Of a DNA stretch of 64,000 nucleotides, positions 52,859-61,818 are shown piece after piece (the first letter of the stretch is position 1; each line of letters opens with the position of its first letter). The position numbers were made by a program, and so were the translations under genes. Source of the DNA: Kamptonema sp. UHCC 0994 (GTDB lineage: Bacteria; Cyanobacteriota; Cyanobacteriia; Cyanobacteriales; Microcoleaceae); NCBI RefSeq assembly GCF_029167235.1, contig NZ_JARFTR010000194.1, positions 1-64,000 of the forward strand, written 5' to 3'. The notes under the pieces are model-generated. The model searched no databases and was not told the DNA's origin. It saw only the letters and a program-made list of their open reading frames with translations.

Positions 52859-54109
52859 ATGAATAGTTCAACTGGCAAGTTTTGGAAACAACCGACGATT
52901 TATCTGTTGCTGTTGGTGACGGGAGCCGGAGCAGCTCTGCTCGGCGATCGCTTAGTATTGTCGAAAATGCCTGTTTCTGCTCAGAACCGGATACAGCAGA
53001 AACTTGACCAACCGCAAGTCAAAATTCCTTCTGAGAATAGCAATTCTCAGGTTCAGATCGTCTCACAACTTCCCCTGCCGATCGCTCCTGGTGATGAGAA
53101 TTTTATTGCGGCGGCGGTGCAGAAAGTAGGGCCAGCGGTGGTTCGGATTGACTCTTCTCGGCGGGTAGGATCGGCAGGAAGAGGGTTAGATGGACAATCT
53201 CCTGAAGATTTTTTTAGGGGAGAACAACCGCAAGGTAGAGGACGAGTAGAGCGGGGAACTGGTTCCGGTTTTGTCATCAGTGCTGATGGTCAGGTACTCA
53301 CTAATGCTCACGTTGTAGATGGGGCAGATACAGTAAGTGTGACGCTCAAGGACGGTCGCACCTTTGAGGGGAAGGTTTTGGGGGAAGATCGGGTAACGGA
53401 TGTGGCAGTGGTCAAGATTGAGGCGGATAAGCTACCAATTGTGAAGGTGGGAAACTCCGATCAATTGTTACCTGGGGAATGGGCGATCGCGATCGGTAAT
53501 CCTTTGGGTTTAGATAACTCGGTAACTGCTGGGATCATCAGTGCTACAGGCCGCTCTAGTCGAGATGTTGGTGTCCCAGATAAGCGGATTGGATTTATTC
53601 AAACTGATGCAGCAATTAATCCAGGAAATTCTGGCGGCCCACTGTTGAATGCTGCTGGTGAAGTGATTGGCATGAACACGGCAATTATCAGCGGTGCTCA
53701 AGGATTGGGGTTTGCAATTCCTATTAATGAAGCACAGCAAATTGCTCAACAATTGATTACAACTGGTAAAGTTGAACACGCCTATTTAGGTATTGAGATG
53801 GCGACGCTGACACCGGAAATTCAGAAGTTAGTTAATAGCGATCCTAATAGCAGAATTCGTGTCAATGTTAGCGAGGGGATTTTAATTAACAGCGTTGTTC
53901 CTTCTTCTCCTGCTGCTATGGCTGGTTTCCGACCTGGAGATGTCATTCAGAAGATTAATAATCAGCCGATGCTCAAATCGGAATCGGTGCAAAAATTGGT
54001 TCAGAATACTAAGGTAGGTACACCTTTACAAGTGGAGGTAAGCCGCGATGGTAAGCTGATTAAGTTGGAAGTAAAACCGGGAAATCTCCCAGTTCAATCG
54101 GCGCGATGA
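52859..54109 (+). CDS. HtrA/HhoA-type serine protease with PDZ domain
   Basis: 416 residues from ATG 52859; an in-frame TTG at 52838 is less likely. An N-terminal signal-anchor helix (about 13-29) is followed by a trypsin-like domain with triad His151 (TNAHVVDG), Asp181 (TDVAVVKIE) and Ser258 ([11 protein letters not shown]). One PDZ domain (about 310-410) contains [18 protein letters not shown]. The usual degradation role is in the periplasm or thylakoid lumen. The single PDZ domain fits the cyanobacterial HtrA/HhoA/HhoB group, but the exact orthologue is not clear. Confidence 0.94.
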   Translation: MNSSTGKFWKQPTIYLLLLVTGAGAALLGDRLVLSKMPVSAQNRIQQKLDQPQVKIPSENSNSQVQIVSQLPLPIAPGDENFIAAAVQKVGPAVVRIDSSRRVGSAGRGLDGQSPEDFFRGEQPQGRGRVERGTGSGFVISADGQVLTNAHVVDGADTVSVTLKDGRTFEGKVLGEDRVTDVAVVKIEADKLPIVKVGNSDQLLPGEWAIAIGNPLGLDNSVTAGIISATGRSSRDVGVPDKRIGFIQTDAAINPGNSGGPLLNAAGEVIGMNTAIISGAQGLGFAIPINEAQQIAQQLITTGKVEHAYLGIEMATLTPEIQKLVNSDPNSRIRVNVSEGILINSVVPSSPAAMAGFRPGDVIQKINNQPMLKSESVQKLVQNTKVGTPLQVEVSRDGKLIKLEVKPGNLPVQSAR

Positions 54110-54114
54110 AGAGG

Positions 54115-54245
54115 GGACTAGGGGCTAGGGGCTAGGGACTAGGGAAAGAGAGAGGAGAGAGAGGGATGAGGAGGATGGGTAATTAGCAATTAGCAATTAG
54201 CAATTCCCAATTCCCCATTACCCATTACCCATTACCCATTACCAA
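54115..54245. repeat. STRR region (CTAGGGG, TTAGCAA, CCCATTA)
   Basis: The same ordered mixture as at 50925: CTAGGGG units, a purine-rich stretch, TTAGCAA heptamers, then CCCATTA heptamers. It lies between the protease and deformylase genes. Confidence 0.9.
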
Positions 54246-54268
54246 TTCACATGAATTACCAGTAAATC

Positions 54269-54802
54269 ATGGCTGAAATATTAGAAATTTCTCAATTGGG
54301 GAATCCCGTACTACGTCGTCAAGCTCAAACTATCGAGAACATTGAAGATGAACAGTTGCAAAAACTGATTGAGAACTTAATTCATACAGCACAAAGTGCT
54401 AATGGCGTGGGAATTGCTGCCCCTCAAGTTGCTCAATCTTACCGTTTATTTATCATCGCTTCACGTCCCACTCTTCGCTATCCACAAGCACCGATAATGG
54501 AACCTACAGCGATGATTAATCCTCAAATTATTGCCCGCTCAAATGAGGTAATAAAAGACTGGGAAGGTTGCTTAAGCATTCCAGGGATTCGCGGATTAGT
54601 ACCTCGATCCCAGGCGATTGAGATTGAATATACCAGTCGTGATGGCAAACAGCATCGACAAGAATTAACCGATTTTGTCGCCCGAATTTTTCAACATGAA
54701 TATGACCATTTAGACGGGATCGTATTTTTAGATCGAGTAGAAAATACGCAAGAATTAATGACCGAGGAAGAATATCAACAGCAAGTTGTCAAAAGTCTAT
54801 AA
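54269..54802 (+). CDS. def: Peptide deformylase
   Basis: 177 residues, full length. The three metal-binding motifs are present: GVGIAAPQV (motif 1), EGCLSIPG with metal ligand Cys101 (motif 2) and QHEYDHLDG with His143, Glu144 and His147 (motif 3). It removes the N-formyl group from new polypeptides. It lies 54 bp upstream of the first terD gene. Confidence 0.96.
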   Translation: MAEILEISQLGNPVLRRQAQTIENIEDEQLQKLIENLIHTAQSANGVGIAAPQVAQSYRLFIIASRPTLRYPQAPIMEPTAMINPQIIARSNEVIKDWEGCLSIPGIRGLVPRSQAIEIEYTSRDGKQHRQELTDFVARIFQHEYDHLDGIVFLDRVENTQELMTEEEYQQQVVKSL

Positions 54803-54856
54803 AATTTGCTATAGTTGGTATTAGTAAAAGCTGTTGAATTTACTAAGGTAATACGG

Positions 54857-55426
54857 ATGTCTATCAATTTAAGCAAAGGCGAGAGAATCAATCTTTCAAA
54901 AGAAGCACCAGGGTTAAAAAATGCTGGCATTGGTTTGGGATGGGACATCAATGCTACAGATACCGGTGCAGCGTTTGATTTGGATGCTTCTGTATTTATG
55001 CTGGGTGCAAATGCAAAACTTCCCAGTGAAAAATACTTCGTTTTTTACAACAATAAAGAATCGCCAAACGCTTCAGTACAACACTTAGGAGATAGTAGAA
55101 CCGGAGAAGGTCAAGGAGATGATGAAACAGTTCTAATCGATCTATCTAAAGTAGATGCTTCTGTGGAAGAAATTGTTTTTGTTGTCACTATCCATGAAGC
55201 TGAAACCAGAAGACAAAACTTTGGTCAAGTCAGGAATGCTTTTATTCGGATTTACGACACGACCACTTCTACAGAAGTGACTAAGTACGATCTGGATGAG
55301 GATTTTTCTAGAGAAACTGCGATTGAATTTGGGCGGCTTTACAAGAAAGATGGTGAATGGAGATTTCAAGCAGTAGGACAAGGTTTTAATGCTGGTTTAC
55401 AAAGTTTTGTAGACAAGTATGCCTAA
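54857..55426 (+). CDS. terD: TerD-family stress protein, copy 1
   Basis: 189 residues from ATG 54857 (MSINLSKGERINLSKEAPGL); a longer frame from 54815 is not used. Calcium-binding signatures are GLGWDINATDTGAAFDLDAS, HLGDSRTGEGQGDDE and FDLDASVFML. TerD proteins act in tellurite, peroxide and phage-stress resistance in bacteria; the biochemical role is unknown. It is the first of five TerD-domain genes over 6.8 kb. Confidence 0.93.
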   Translation: MSINLSKGERINLSKEAPGLKNAGIGLGWDINATDTGAAFDLDASVFMLGANAKLPSEKYFVFYNNKESPNASVQHLGDSRTGEGQGDDETVLIDLSKVDASVEEIVFVVTIHEAETRRQNFGQVRNAFIRIYDTTTSTEVTKYDLDEDFSRETAIEFGRLYKKDGEWRFQAVGQGFNAGLQSFVDKYA

Positions 55427-55516
55427 CACAAACTCTATCATACTAAGGTAAATAGATCGAGGGGAAATTCAAAATTAAGGTGAATATTCCTCTTGATTTT
55501 AGTAATAACAACGTAG

Positions 55517-55581
55517 GGTGGGTACTCGCTGCAAAAAAACTTGTAACTCGTAACCATAAATGGTTTCGGCGAGTACCCACC
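55517..55581. repeat. Inverted repeat between two terD genes
   Basis: GGTGGGTACTCGC (55517-55529) and its reverse complement GCGAGTACCCACC (55569-55581) flank a 39-base loop containing AACTTGTAACTCGTAACC. It may be a hairpin or an insertion remnant. A half palindrome of the GC family follows at 55600. Confidence 0.75.
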
Positions 55582-55599
55582 TTACAAGTTTTAAGGATA

Positions 55600-55621
55600 C
55601 CGCCGGGACGGCGGCGTTACG
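55600..55621. repeat. Half of the GC-rich palindrome family
   Basis: CCGCCGGGACGGCGGCGTTA and the next two bases form the right half of the 8615/18487 family, with core GGGAC. No left partner is present nearby. Confidence 0.75.
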
Positions 55622-55667
55622 AAAAGTGATACGTAATTCCGATAAGATTAAAGAGGATATCAACAAA

Positions 55668-57113
55668 ATGGGAATTCAATTAAAGAAGGGCGAAAGATTT
55701 AATCTTTATCAAGAATATCCCAATTTAAAAAAGGTGGCGATTGCACTTGGTTGGCACATAGATACTAGCTTAAGTGTCTCTGGAACCACCGGGAAATATG
55801 ATATTGATTCCTCTGTTTTTATGTTAGGAACTGATGGCAAAGTTCCTGATGAAAAATATTTTATATTTTACAATAATCTCCAATCATTGGATAATTCTCT
55901 CAAACACTCAGGAGACAATAGAACTGCTCAAGGTGAAGGAGATGAGGAGACAATTTATGTAGATTTAACCAAGGTAAATTTGGCTATTGAGGAAATGATT
56001 TTTGTTGTTACTATCCACGAAGGACAGGCAAAAAATCAAAACTTTAGTCAAATTAAAAATGCTTTTATTAGGTTTTATAATCCAGATACAAGACTGGAAC
56101 TAGCGCGATATGATTTACAAGAGGCTTTTTCAGAAGAAACAGCCGTAGAGTTTGGAAGATTTTATAGAAAGGATGGAACATGGAGATTTCAGGCCGTAGG
56201 ACAAGGTTATAAACAGGGATTACAAAGTTTTGTTGATAAGTATTATGTAGAGATTAAACAGCCAGAGAAAAAAGCACAACCTACGTTACCTAAATTGCCA
56301 ACTCCTGAACATAGCAATAAAAATCAGAAAGCTATTATGCTAGAGAAAAAGCTGGAGGATAAAGCACCGCACATTTTTGATCTTGTTAAAAAAGTAGATA
56401 TATCGCTGGCAAAAGCTAATTTAACAAATCACCAGGCTAAAGTCGCGCTTTGTCTTGATATTTCTATGTCGATGACTTCCCTCTACACTTCTGGGAAAAT
56501 CCAGCGTTTAGCAGAGAAAATTCTGGCTTTGGGATGTCGATTTGATGACGATGGTTCTATTGATATATTTCTCTTTGGAGCCAATGCTCACAATGCTGGT
56601 GAAATGACAGTAGATAATTTCTCAAACTTTATTCACAATATACTAGATGAGTATCCTTTAGAAGGGTGGACTTATTATGGTAAAGTAATGAAGGTAATTA
56701 GAAATTTCTATTTCCCTGATGCTCATGGAGGCAGACGCAACTCAGCTATTGCCGCAGATCAACCTGTTTATGTTATGTTTGTCACAGATGGAGCTACTGC
56801 GGACGAACAGGATACTAAACAACAGTTAAAATGGTCGTCTTATGAGCCAATATTTTGGCAGTTTATGGCGATTGGGAAGTCACGTAGCGATGTCAAAAGT
56901 AAGGGGATTGGTGGTTGGTTTGCAAAGGCGATGACGAGCGATTTTAGTTTTTTAGAGCAACTTGATGAAATGACAGATCGCTACTTAGATAATGCCGATT
57001 TTTTTAGTATAGAAGATCCTGAAGCTATTGCTGATGAAGAATTATATGATTTGTTGACAACTGAATACCCAAATTGGGTAAAATCAGCGCGAAGGCAACA
57101 TCTTTTACCATAA
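55668..57113 (+). CDS. TerD domain fused to vWA domain (TerF-like)
   Basis: 481 residues from ATG 55668 (MGIQLKKGERFNL); a longer frame from 55560 reads through repeat sequence. The TerD part spans about 1-195, but the calcium pattern is altered: GWHIDTS instead of GWDxxx and SGDNRTAQGEGDEET in place of the usual NxTGxGxGDDE. A linker of about 60 residues leads to a vWA domain (from about 250) with MIDAS motifs DISMS, a Thr in WTYYGKV and VTDG. Similar TerD-vWA proteins occur in tellurium-resistance clusters; partner binding through Mg2+ is expected. Confidence 0.92.
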   Translation: MGIQLKKGERFNLYQEYPNLKKVAIALGWHIDTSLSVSGTTGKYDIDSSVFMLGTDGKVPDEKYFIFYNNLQSLDNSLKHSGDNRTAQGEGDEETIYVDLTKVNLAIEEMIFVVTIHEGQAKNQNFSQIKNAFIRFYNPDTRLELARYDLQEAFSEETAVEFGRFYRKDGTWRFQAVGQGYKQGLQSFVDKYYVEIKQPEKKAQPTLPKLPTPEHSNKNQKAIMLEKKLEDKAPHIFDLVKKVDISLAKANLTNHQAKVALCLDISMSMTSLYTSGKIQRLAEKILALGCRFDDDGSIDIFLFGANAHNAGEMTVDNFSNFIHNILDEYPLEGWTYYGKVMKVIRNFYFPDAHGGRRNSAIAADQPVYVMFVTDGATADEQDTKQQLKWSSYEPIFWQFMAIGKSRSDVKSKGIGGWFAKAMTSDFSFLEQLDEMTDRYLDNADFFSIEDPEAIADEELYDLLTTEYPNWVKSARRQHLLP

Positions 57114-57208
57114 AGATAGCCTTTCAACGTAAATCCGTAAATCCAGGATAGTTTCAGGTTACAATCACCAAACCTCAGCATACGTAAACCTTAGAGACAG
57201 AGAACAAT

Positions 57209-57805
57209 ATGGCTATTAATTTGACCAAAGGACAAAGTATTATTCTCAGTAAAAGTGAATACGACTTGTCTAAAATGACGATGGGTTTAGGATGGGATAT
57301 CGCCAAGTCGAAAGGTGGACTTTTTGGCGGCGGTGGTAAGGATTTTGACTTGGATTCTTATGCTCTTTTGTTGGGAGATAATGGCAAGTTAAAGAATTAC
57401 AAGGAAGATGTCATTTATTACGGCCATTTGGAATCTAAAGATAAAAGCGTAGTTCATTTGGGTGATAATCTGACGGGCGCAGGGGAAGGAGATGACGAGC
57501 AGATAGTTGTGAGGCTTAGCTCTCTATCTGAACAATATCATCGAATAATTTTGGGTGTGAATATCTACCAGGCTAAAGAGCGAAAGCAACATTTTGGAAT
57601 GGTAGAAAATGCTTTTGTCAGGGCCATAGATGCGGCGGGGAAAGAAATAGCTCGATATAGTTTATCGAGTGAGTCTTCTTTCGATGGCAAAATAACTATG
57701 TTGATTGGGGAAGTTTACCGAGATGGTGGAGAGTGGAAATTTAAGGCTTTAGGCAATCCTTTGGCTGATGATTTTAATGTTGTTGTTGGTTCATTTATGC
57801 GGTGA
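57209..57805 (+). CDS. TerD-family stress protein, TerZ/TerX-like variant
   Basis: 198 residues. The calcium-binding loop is replaced by the glycine-rich form KSKGGLFGGGGKDFDLDSYA, similar to that of TerZ/TerX relatives. HLGDNLTGAGEGDDEQIVV is intact. It shares this variant with the protein at 61077. The gap to the vWA gene (95 bp) is small enough for one transcript. Confidence 0.92.
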   Translation: MAINLTKGQSIILSKSEYDLSKMTMGLGWDIAKSKGGLFGGGGKDFDLDSYALLLGDNGKLKNYKEDVIYYGHLESKDKSVVHLGDNLTGAGEGDDEQIVVRLSSLSEQYHRIILGVNIYQAKERKQHFGMVENAFVRAIDAAGKEIARYSLSSESSFDGKITMLIGEVYRDGGEWKFKALGNPLADDFNVVVGSFMR

Positions 57806-57904
57806 AAGTAAATAATAGTAGGTGAGTTTATTTCGTTGCGTGGGGGCGGGTCGATTGTCGGTATCTTAGGACACTCGCTCATGGCTGAAACCATTGATTC
57901 TATT

Positions 57905-57948
57905 TCCCTCTTCCCCTAGCCCCTAGCCCCTAGTCCCTAGCTATAATT
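57905..57948. repeat. STRR array (CCCTAGC / CCCTAGT)
   Basis: Tandem CCCCTAGC and CCCTAGT units end in CTATAATT, just before the start of the PD-(D/E)XK-like gene. The same tail occurs at 39225-39257 before the TPR gene. Confidence 0.85.
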
Positions 57949-57951
57949 AAC

Positions 57952-58557
57952 ATGGCTTACAGTAACTTTACCCTCAGCGATTTCATCAAACAATTTGGCT
58001 TAATCTTCAAAGACAAAAATGACTTATTTGCCAATATACCAGCAGTAGGATACAGCGAATATTTAGATTTTACCCTCAAATACAGCCTCCCCCTAGCCAG
58101 CGAAATCAATACCGAAAAAGCGCGTTCCGAAATGATTATTACCCCAATTTTACTTGAATTGAGGAGAATGCTAGACGATAAAATTAGCTTGTTCTCTGGT
58201 AAAGAATTTAACGTAGACTTAGAAAAAGGATTGAATGGGGCTTGTGATTTTTTAATCAGCCTTTCCGAGTCGCAGATTATAATTATGGCTCCTGTTATTG
58301 CCATTGTTGAAGCTAAGAAAGAAGACTTAATCGGCGGTTTGGGACAGTGTGCGGCTGAAATGTATGCAGCACAATTGTTTAATCAAAAAGAAGGTAATCA
58401 AATTAAAATAATTTATGGCGTGATGACATCGGGGACTGTCTGGAGATTTCTAAAGTTAGAAGGCAATGTTTTAGACATTGATGTGGTAGAGTATTATATC
58501 AAAGATGTAGGAAAAATTTTAGGGATTTTATCAAGTTTGCTCAAGAAAACAAGTTGA
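57952..58557 (+). CDS. PD-(D/E)XK-like hypothetical protein
   Basis: 201 residues. CDFLISLSESQIIIMAPVIA then IVEAKKEDLIGGLGQCAAEM gives the D...ExK pattern of the restriction-endonuclease fold, with a conserved Gln-containing helix after it. Cyanobacteria have many such single-domain proteins; whether they cut DNA is unknown. It is inside the terD cluster on the same strand, but preceded by STRR, so possibly not part of it. Confidence 0.72.
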   Translation: MAYSNFTLSDFIKQFGLIFKDKNDLFANIPAVGYSEYLDFTLKYSLPLASEINTEKARSEMIITPILLELRRMLDDKISLFSGKEFNVDLEKGLNGACDFLISLSESQIIIMAPVIAIVEAKKEDLIGGLGQCAAEMYAAQLFNQKEGNQIKIIYGVMTSGTVWRFLKLEGNVLDIDVVEYYIKDVGKILGILSSLLKKTS

Positions 58558-58575
58558 TAGAGAATATATTAATAA

Positions 58576-58627
58576 AATAAGGTGCGTCATAACTAGCAAA
58601 TTTTAAACAATATAGACGCACCTTATT
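58576..58627. terminator. Bidirectional terminator
   Basis: AATAAGGTGCGTC (58576-58588) and GACGCACCTTATT (58615-58627) form a perfect 13-bp stem with a 26-base AT-rich loop between two convergent genes, with A/T tails on both sides. Confidence 0.75.
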
Positions 58628-58637
58628 ACTAATTGAC

Positions 58638-60194
58638 CTAAGAATCTTTAGCCGGCCGCATAGTGGGGAACATTACAACATCGCGAATACTTTGAGTATT
58701 AGTCAAAAGCATCACTAATCTATCTATACCTATCCCCACTCCCGCACAATTAGGCATTCCTAAAGACAATCCTTGAATAAAATCTTCATCCATCGGATGC
58801 GCCTCATCATCTCCAGCCTTTCTCTGTGCTAATTGTTCCTCAAAACGCTTTCTTTGTTCCTTTGGATCGTTCAATTCTGAGAAGCCATTGGAGTATTCAG
58901 TACCGTTAATAAATAACTCGAATCGTTCCACAAATCCCGGTTTGCTACGATGTCTTTTTGCTAGCGGACTCACTTCTACAGGAAAGTCCATAATGAAAGT
59001 AGGTTGAATTAGTTTAGGTACAACTAAGTTATCAAACACGGCATAAAGCAAGTAGCCCAAACTTTGCTTTTCTAGATTAGAGAGGTGCAATTCCAGTTTT
59101 TCGGCGGCTGCGATCGCATCCTCCAAATTCAAACTCTCAAAATCTAGACCTGTTTCATCTTTAACAGATGCTATCATGGTTTTGAGTTGCCAGTGCTTAC
59201 CGCTGAAACCGGGATATTCCTCACTGTAATCAAATTTGCGTTCTAAACTAATCATTTTTCCCTGATTTTCAATTTCTTTGACATCTCCAAAAATAGAATT
59301 AGCTGCATAACAGATTACCTCTTCTACAACCTCTAAAATGTCAAAGTAATCAGCATAAGACAGGTAAGCTTCTAAAGATGTAAACTCAGGGTTGTGGGTA
59401 CTGTCAACGCCTTCATTTCTAAAGATGCGCCCTACTTCAAATACCCGCTCAAATCCGCCAGCAACTGCTCTTTTCAGGAACAATTCAGTAGCAATTCGCA
59501 AGTAAAAATCTACATCTAAAGCATTGTGGTGAGTGATGAAGGGTCGAGCAGCACCACCGCCATAAATAGCTTGCAAAGTTGGTGTTTCAAGTTCATGAAA
59601 ACCTGTATTCCAGAAGTAGGAACGAATGCTTTGAACGATACGGCTACGGAGAATAAAACGCTTGAAAGATTCTGGATTTCCTGCCAAATCCATCTCGCGG
59701 TGACGGCGGCAGATTTCTGGATCGTTAACTCCGTAATAAGCGTCAGGAAATGGGATTGTAGCTTTTGATAATACCTTTAATTCGCGCACCAAAATAGAAA
59801 GTTCACCGCGCGGAGTGCGGCAGCCAATTCCTTCAACTCCGACAAAATCTCCGACATCAAGTAATTTTTGAACCTGTTTAAAGCTCAAGCCAGATTCGCC
59901 AGTAACTATTTTTTTCTCGATTTTGAGTTGAATTTTGTCTGAAAAATCCTTCAAGTCAATGAAGCAAATGCTACCACTATCACGTTTGGATGTGATGCGG
60001 CCGCAAACTCGGAGGGAAATTTCTTCGGGGTCAGTTTCTCCATTTTGGAGTTCTTTTCCTGGCTGGCTAAATAATTCATGTACGTCTTTCGCTGTGTGCG
60101 ATCGCGCATAAGACTCGCTAGGATAAGGCTCTATCCCTTGCGATCGCAACTCATCAATTTTTTGGCTACGGACTTCCGCTTCACTCAGACTCAT
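58638..60194 (-). CDS. lysS: Lysyl-tRNA synthetase, class II
   Basis: 518 residues from ATG 60194 (MSLSEAEVRSQKIDELRSQ). An OB-fold anticodon domain (about 60-165) is followed by the class II catalytic core: GGGAARPFITHHNALDVDFY, motif 2 FRNEGVDSTHNPEFT, lysine-pocket residues in NGTEYSNGFSELNDP, and motif 3 GVGIGIDRLVML. Deviations from typical LysRS include CRRHREMDLAGN where RYRQRYLDL is usual and MPNCAGVGIG for MPPTxGxGIG. It could be a second, divergent copy; this cannot be settled from the window. Confidence 0.93.
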   Translation of the reverse strand: MSLSEAEVRSQKIDELRSQGIEPYPSESYARSHTAKDVHELFSQPGKELQNGETDPEEISLRVCGRITSKRDSGSICFIDLKDFSDKIQLKIEKKIVTGESGLSFKQVQKLLDVGDFVGVEGIGCRTPRGELSILVRELKVLSKATIPFPDAYYGVNDPEICRRHREMDLAGNPESFKRFILRSRIVQSIRSYFWNTGFHELETPTLQAIYGGGAARPFITHHNALDVDFYLRIATELFLKRAVAGGFERVFEVGRIFRNEGVDSTHNPEFTSLEAYLSYADYFDILEVVEEVICYAANSIFGDVKEIENQGKMISLERKFDYSEEYPGFSGKHWQLKTMIASVKDETGLDFESLNLEDAIAAAEKLELHLSNLEKQSLGYLLYAVFDNLVVPKLIQPTFIMDFPVEVSPLAKRHRSKPGFVERFELFINGTEYSNGFSELNDPKEQRKRFEEQLAQRKAGDDEAHPMDEDFIQGLSLGMPNCAGVGIGIDRLVMLLTNTQSIRDVVMFPTMRPAKDS

Positions 60195-60488
60195 TACTTG
60201 TGACTCTCTCAACTTGTGGAGACAGTATCATATCATAATATAAAAAATCTGGAACTAACAATATTAATAGTTTATTAGTTAAGACGGCTAATTACTGGAC
60301 GCGATAGCTCTCACTACAATCCCATAAAAAAATAATAAAGATTTTTCAGAGTGATTGACAGTTATGCCAGTTGCTTATAAAATTAAAATATAAACTTTAA
60401 GATTTCATAATTCTTTCCCTTGAAGTCTCAAAAAAGCATTTGAACTTTACCGCTATATTACTTATCAACAAAGGACGAGGACTGAATA

Positions 60489-61064
60489 ATGGCAGTTTCA
60501 CTGACAAAAGGACAGCGTGTATCCCTCGATAAAATTTCACCCGGACTCTCAGAAGTATTTGTGGGACTGGGATGGGATGTTAAAGCTACAGACACTGGTT
60601 TCGACTTCGATCTAGACTCATCATTATTTCTCTTAGGTGCTAATGAAAAATTAATTTCTGACAACCACTTCATTTTTTATAATAACCTGATAAGTCCCGA
60701 TGCTGACAAATCAATTCAGCACATGGGTGACAATCTCACGGGTGCAGGCGAGGGCGATGATGAAGTGATCAAAATTAAGCTCAAAAAAGTGCCTGGTGAT
60801 GTCCAAAAAATAGTTATAGCCGTAACTATCCATGAAGCACAACAACGCCGTCAAAATTTTGGTCAAGTGCAAAATGCCTTCGTTCGGCTTGTCAATATCG
60901 AAACACAACAAGAAGCGGTTCGCTACGACCTTGTAGAAGATTATTCCATAGAAACAGCGCTGATTATGGCTGAACTTTATCGTAAAGATGGTGAGTGGCG
61001 ACTCAACGCAGTCGGAGCCGGTTATCAAGGTGGTTTACAAGCACTACTCGACCGCTATAGCTAG
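60489..61064 (+). CDS. TerD-family stress protein, copy 4
   Basis: 191 residues. GLGWDVKATDTGFDFDLDSS and HMGDNLTGAGEGDDEVI preserve all calcium-binding positions. The start is preceded by AAAGGACGAGGACTGA. It is only 12 bases upstream of the next terD gene, so the two form a pair. A 276-bp AT-rich gap separates it from the divergent lysS and probably carries its promoter. Confidence 0.93.
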   Translation: MAVSLTKGQRVSLDKISPGLSEVFVGLGWDVKATDTGFDFDLDSSLFLLGANEKLISDNHFIFYNNLISPDADKSIQHMGDNLTGAGEGDDEVIKIKLKKVPGDVQKIVIAVTIHEAQQRRQNFGQVQNAFVRLVNIETQQEAVRYDLVEDYSIETALIMAELYRKDGEWRLNAVGAGYQGGLQALLDRYS

Positions 61065-61076
61065 GAGATAAAATCA

Positions 61077-61679
61077 ATGGCAATTCAACTACAAAAAGGA
61101 CAGCGCATCTCGCTTTCTAAAGAAGCACCAGGACTAACAAAACTAATGTGTGGATTAGGATGGGATGTTGTCAAACGTTCAGGGAGTGGTTTATTTGGAG
61201 CCTTCAGTAATACTCATGATTGTGACCTAGATGCTTCAGTAATTTGCTTAGATCAAAATGGTAAAGTAAATGATATGGTTAATATTGTTTACTTTGGGAA
61301 TCTCTCTCACCGTTCGGGAGCAATTACGCATCTCGGCGATAATCTCACAGGTGCTGGAGATGGAGATGACGAGCAAATTCTTGTAGATTTATCTCGAATG
61401 CCATTAGAAATTGTGAAACTGGTTTTTACAGTTAACATTTACGATTGTATTGTTCGGAAACAAGACTTTGGGTTAGTTGACAATGCGTTTGTACGCCTGG
61501 TTAATACCTCCAATAATAAAGAACTCGCTAGATATAACCTATCGGGTTCTGAATACAAAGGTATGACTGGGATGATTATGGCTGAAATCTACAGACATAA
61601 TAATGATTGGAAAATGGCCGCAATTGGTGACGGTGTTAAAGTTAATGGGTTAGGGGAACTTGTTGGCAAATATTCTTAG
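61077..61679 (+). CDS. TerD-family stress protein, copy 5 (TerZ/TerX-like variant)
   Basis: 200 residues with ribosome binding site TAGGAG. It has the variant loop KRSGSGLFGAFSNTHDCDLD and HLGDNLTGAGDGDDEQ. It is paired with the canonical copy at 60489. It ends about 35 bases before a long dispersed repeat. Confidence 0.93.
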   Translation: MAIQLQKGQRISLSKEAPGLTKLMCGLGWDVVKRSGSGLFGAFSNTHDCDLDASVICLDQNGKVNDMVNIVYFGNLSHRSGAITHLGDNLTGAGDGDDEQILVDLSRMPLEIVKLVFTVNIYDCIVRKQDFGLVDNAFVRLVNTSNNKELARYNLSGSEYKGMTGMIMAEIYRHNNDWKMAAIGDGVKVNGLGELVGKYS

Positions 61680-61712
61680 GCACTCCCTCGGGCTAGGGGC
61701 TACGATGCTCAG

Positions 61713-61812
61713 GGCTAGGGGAAGCGTGAAAGAAGGGAAAGAAGGGAATAGAATAAGCGAGTTTGGTGGAACTCAGAACGTCTTAACTGCCAAGAAGGTT
61801 GCTATAATAGAT
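61713..61812. repeat. Long dispersed repeat, copy B
   Basis: Nearly identical to 47766-47872, same orientation. Differences are a shorter GAAGGG array, AATAAGCG for AATCAGCG, and GGTGGAACTC for CATGAACTC. Confidence 0.85.
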
Positions 61813-61818
61813 AATAAG

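Noticed and set aside
54815-54856. Upstream in-frame start of the first terD gene
   Set aside because: The extra residues do not fit the family; MSINLSKGERINL at 54857 is the standard TerD N-terminus.
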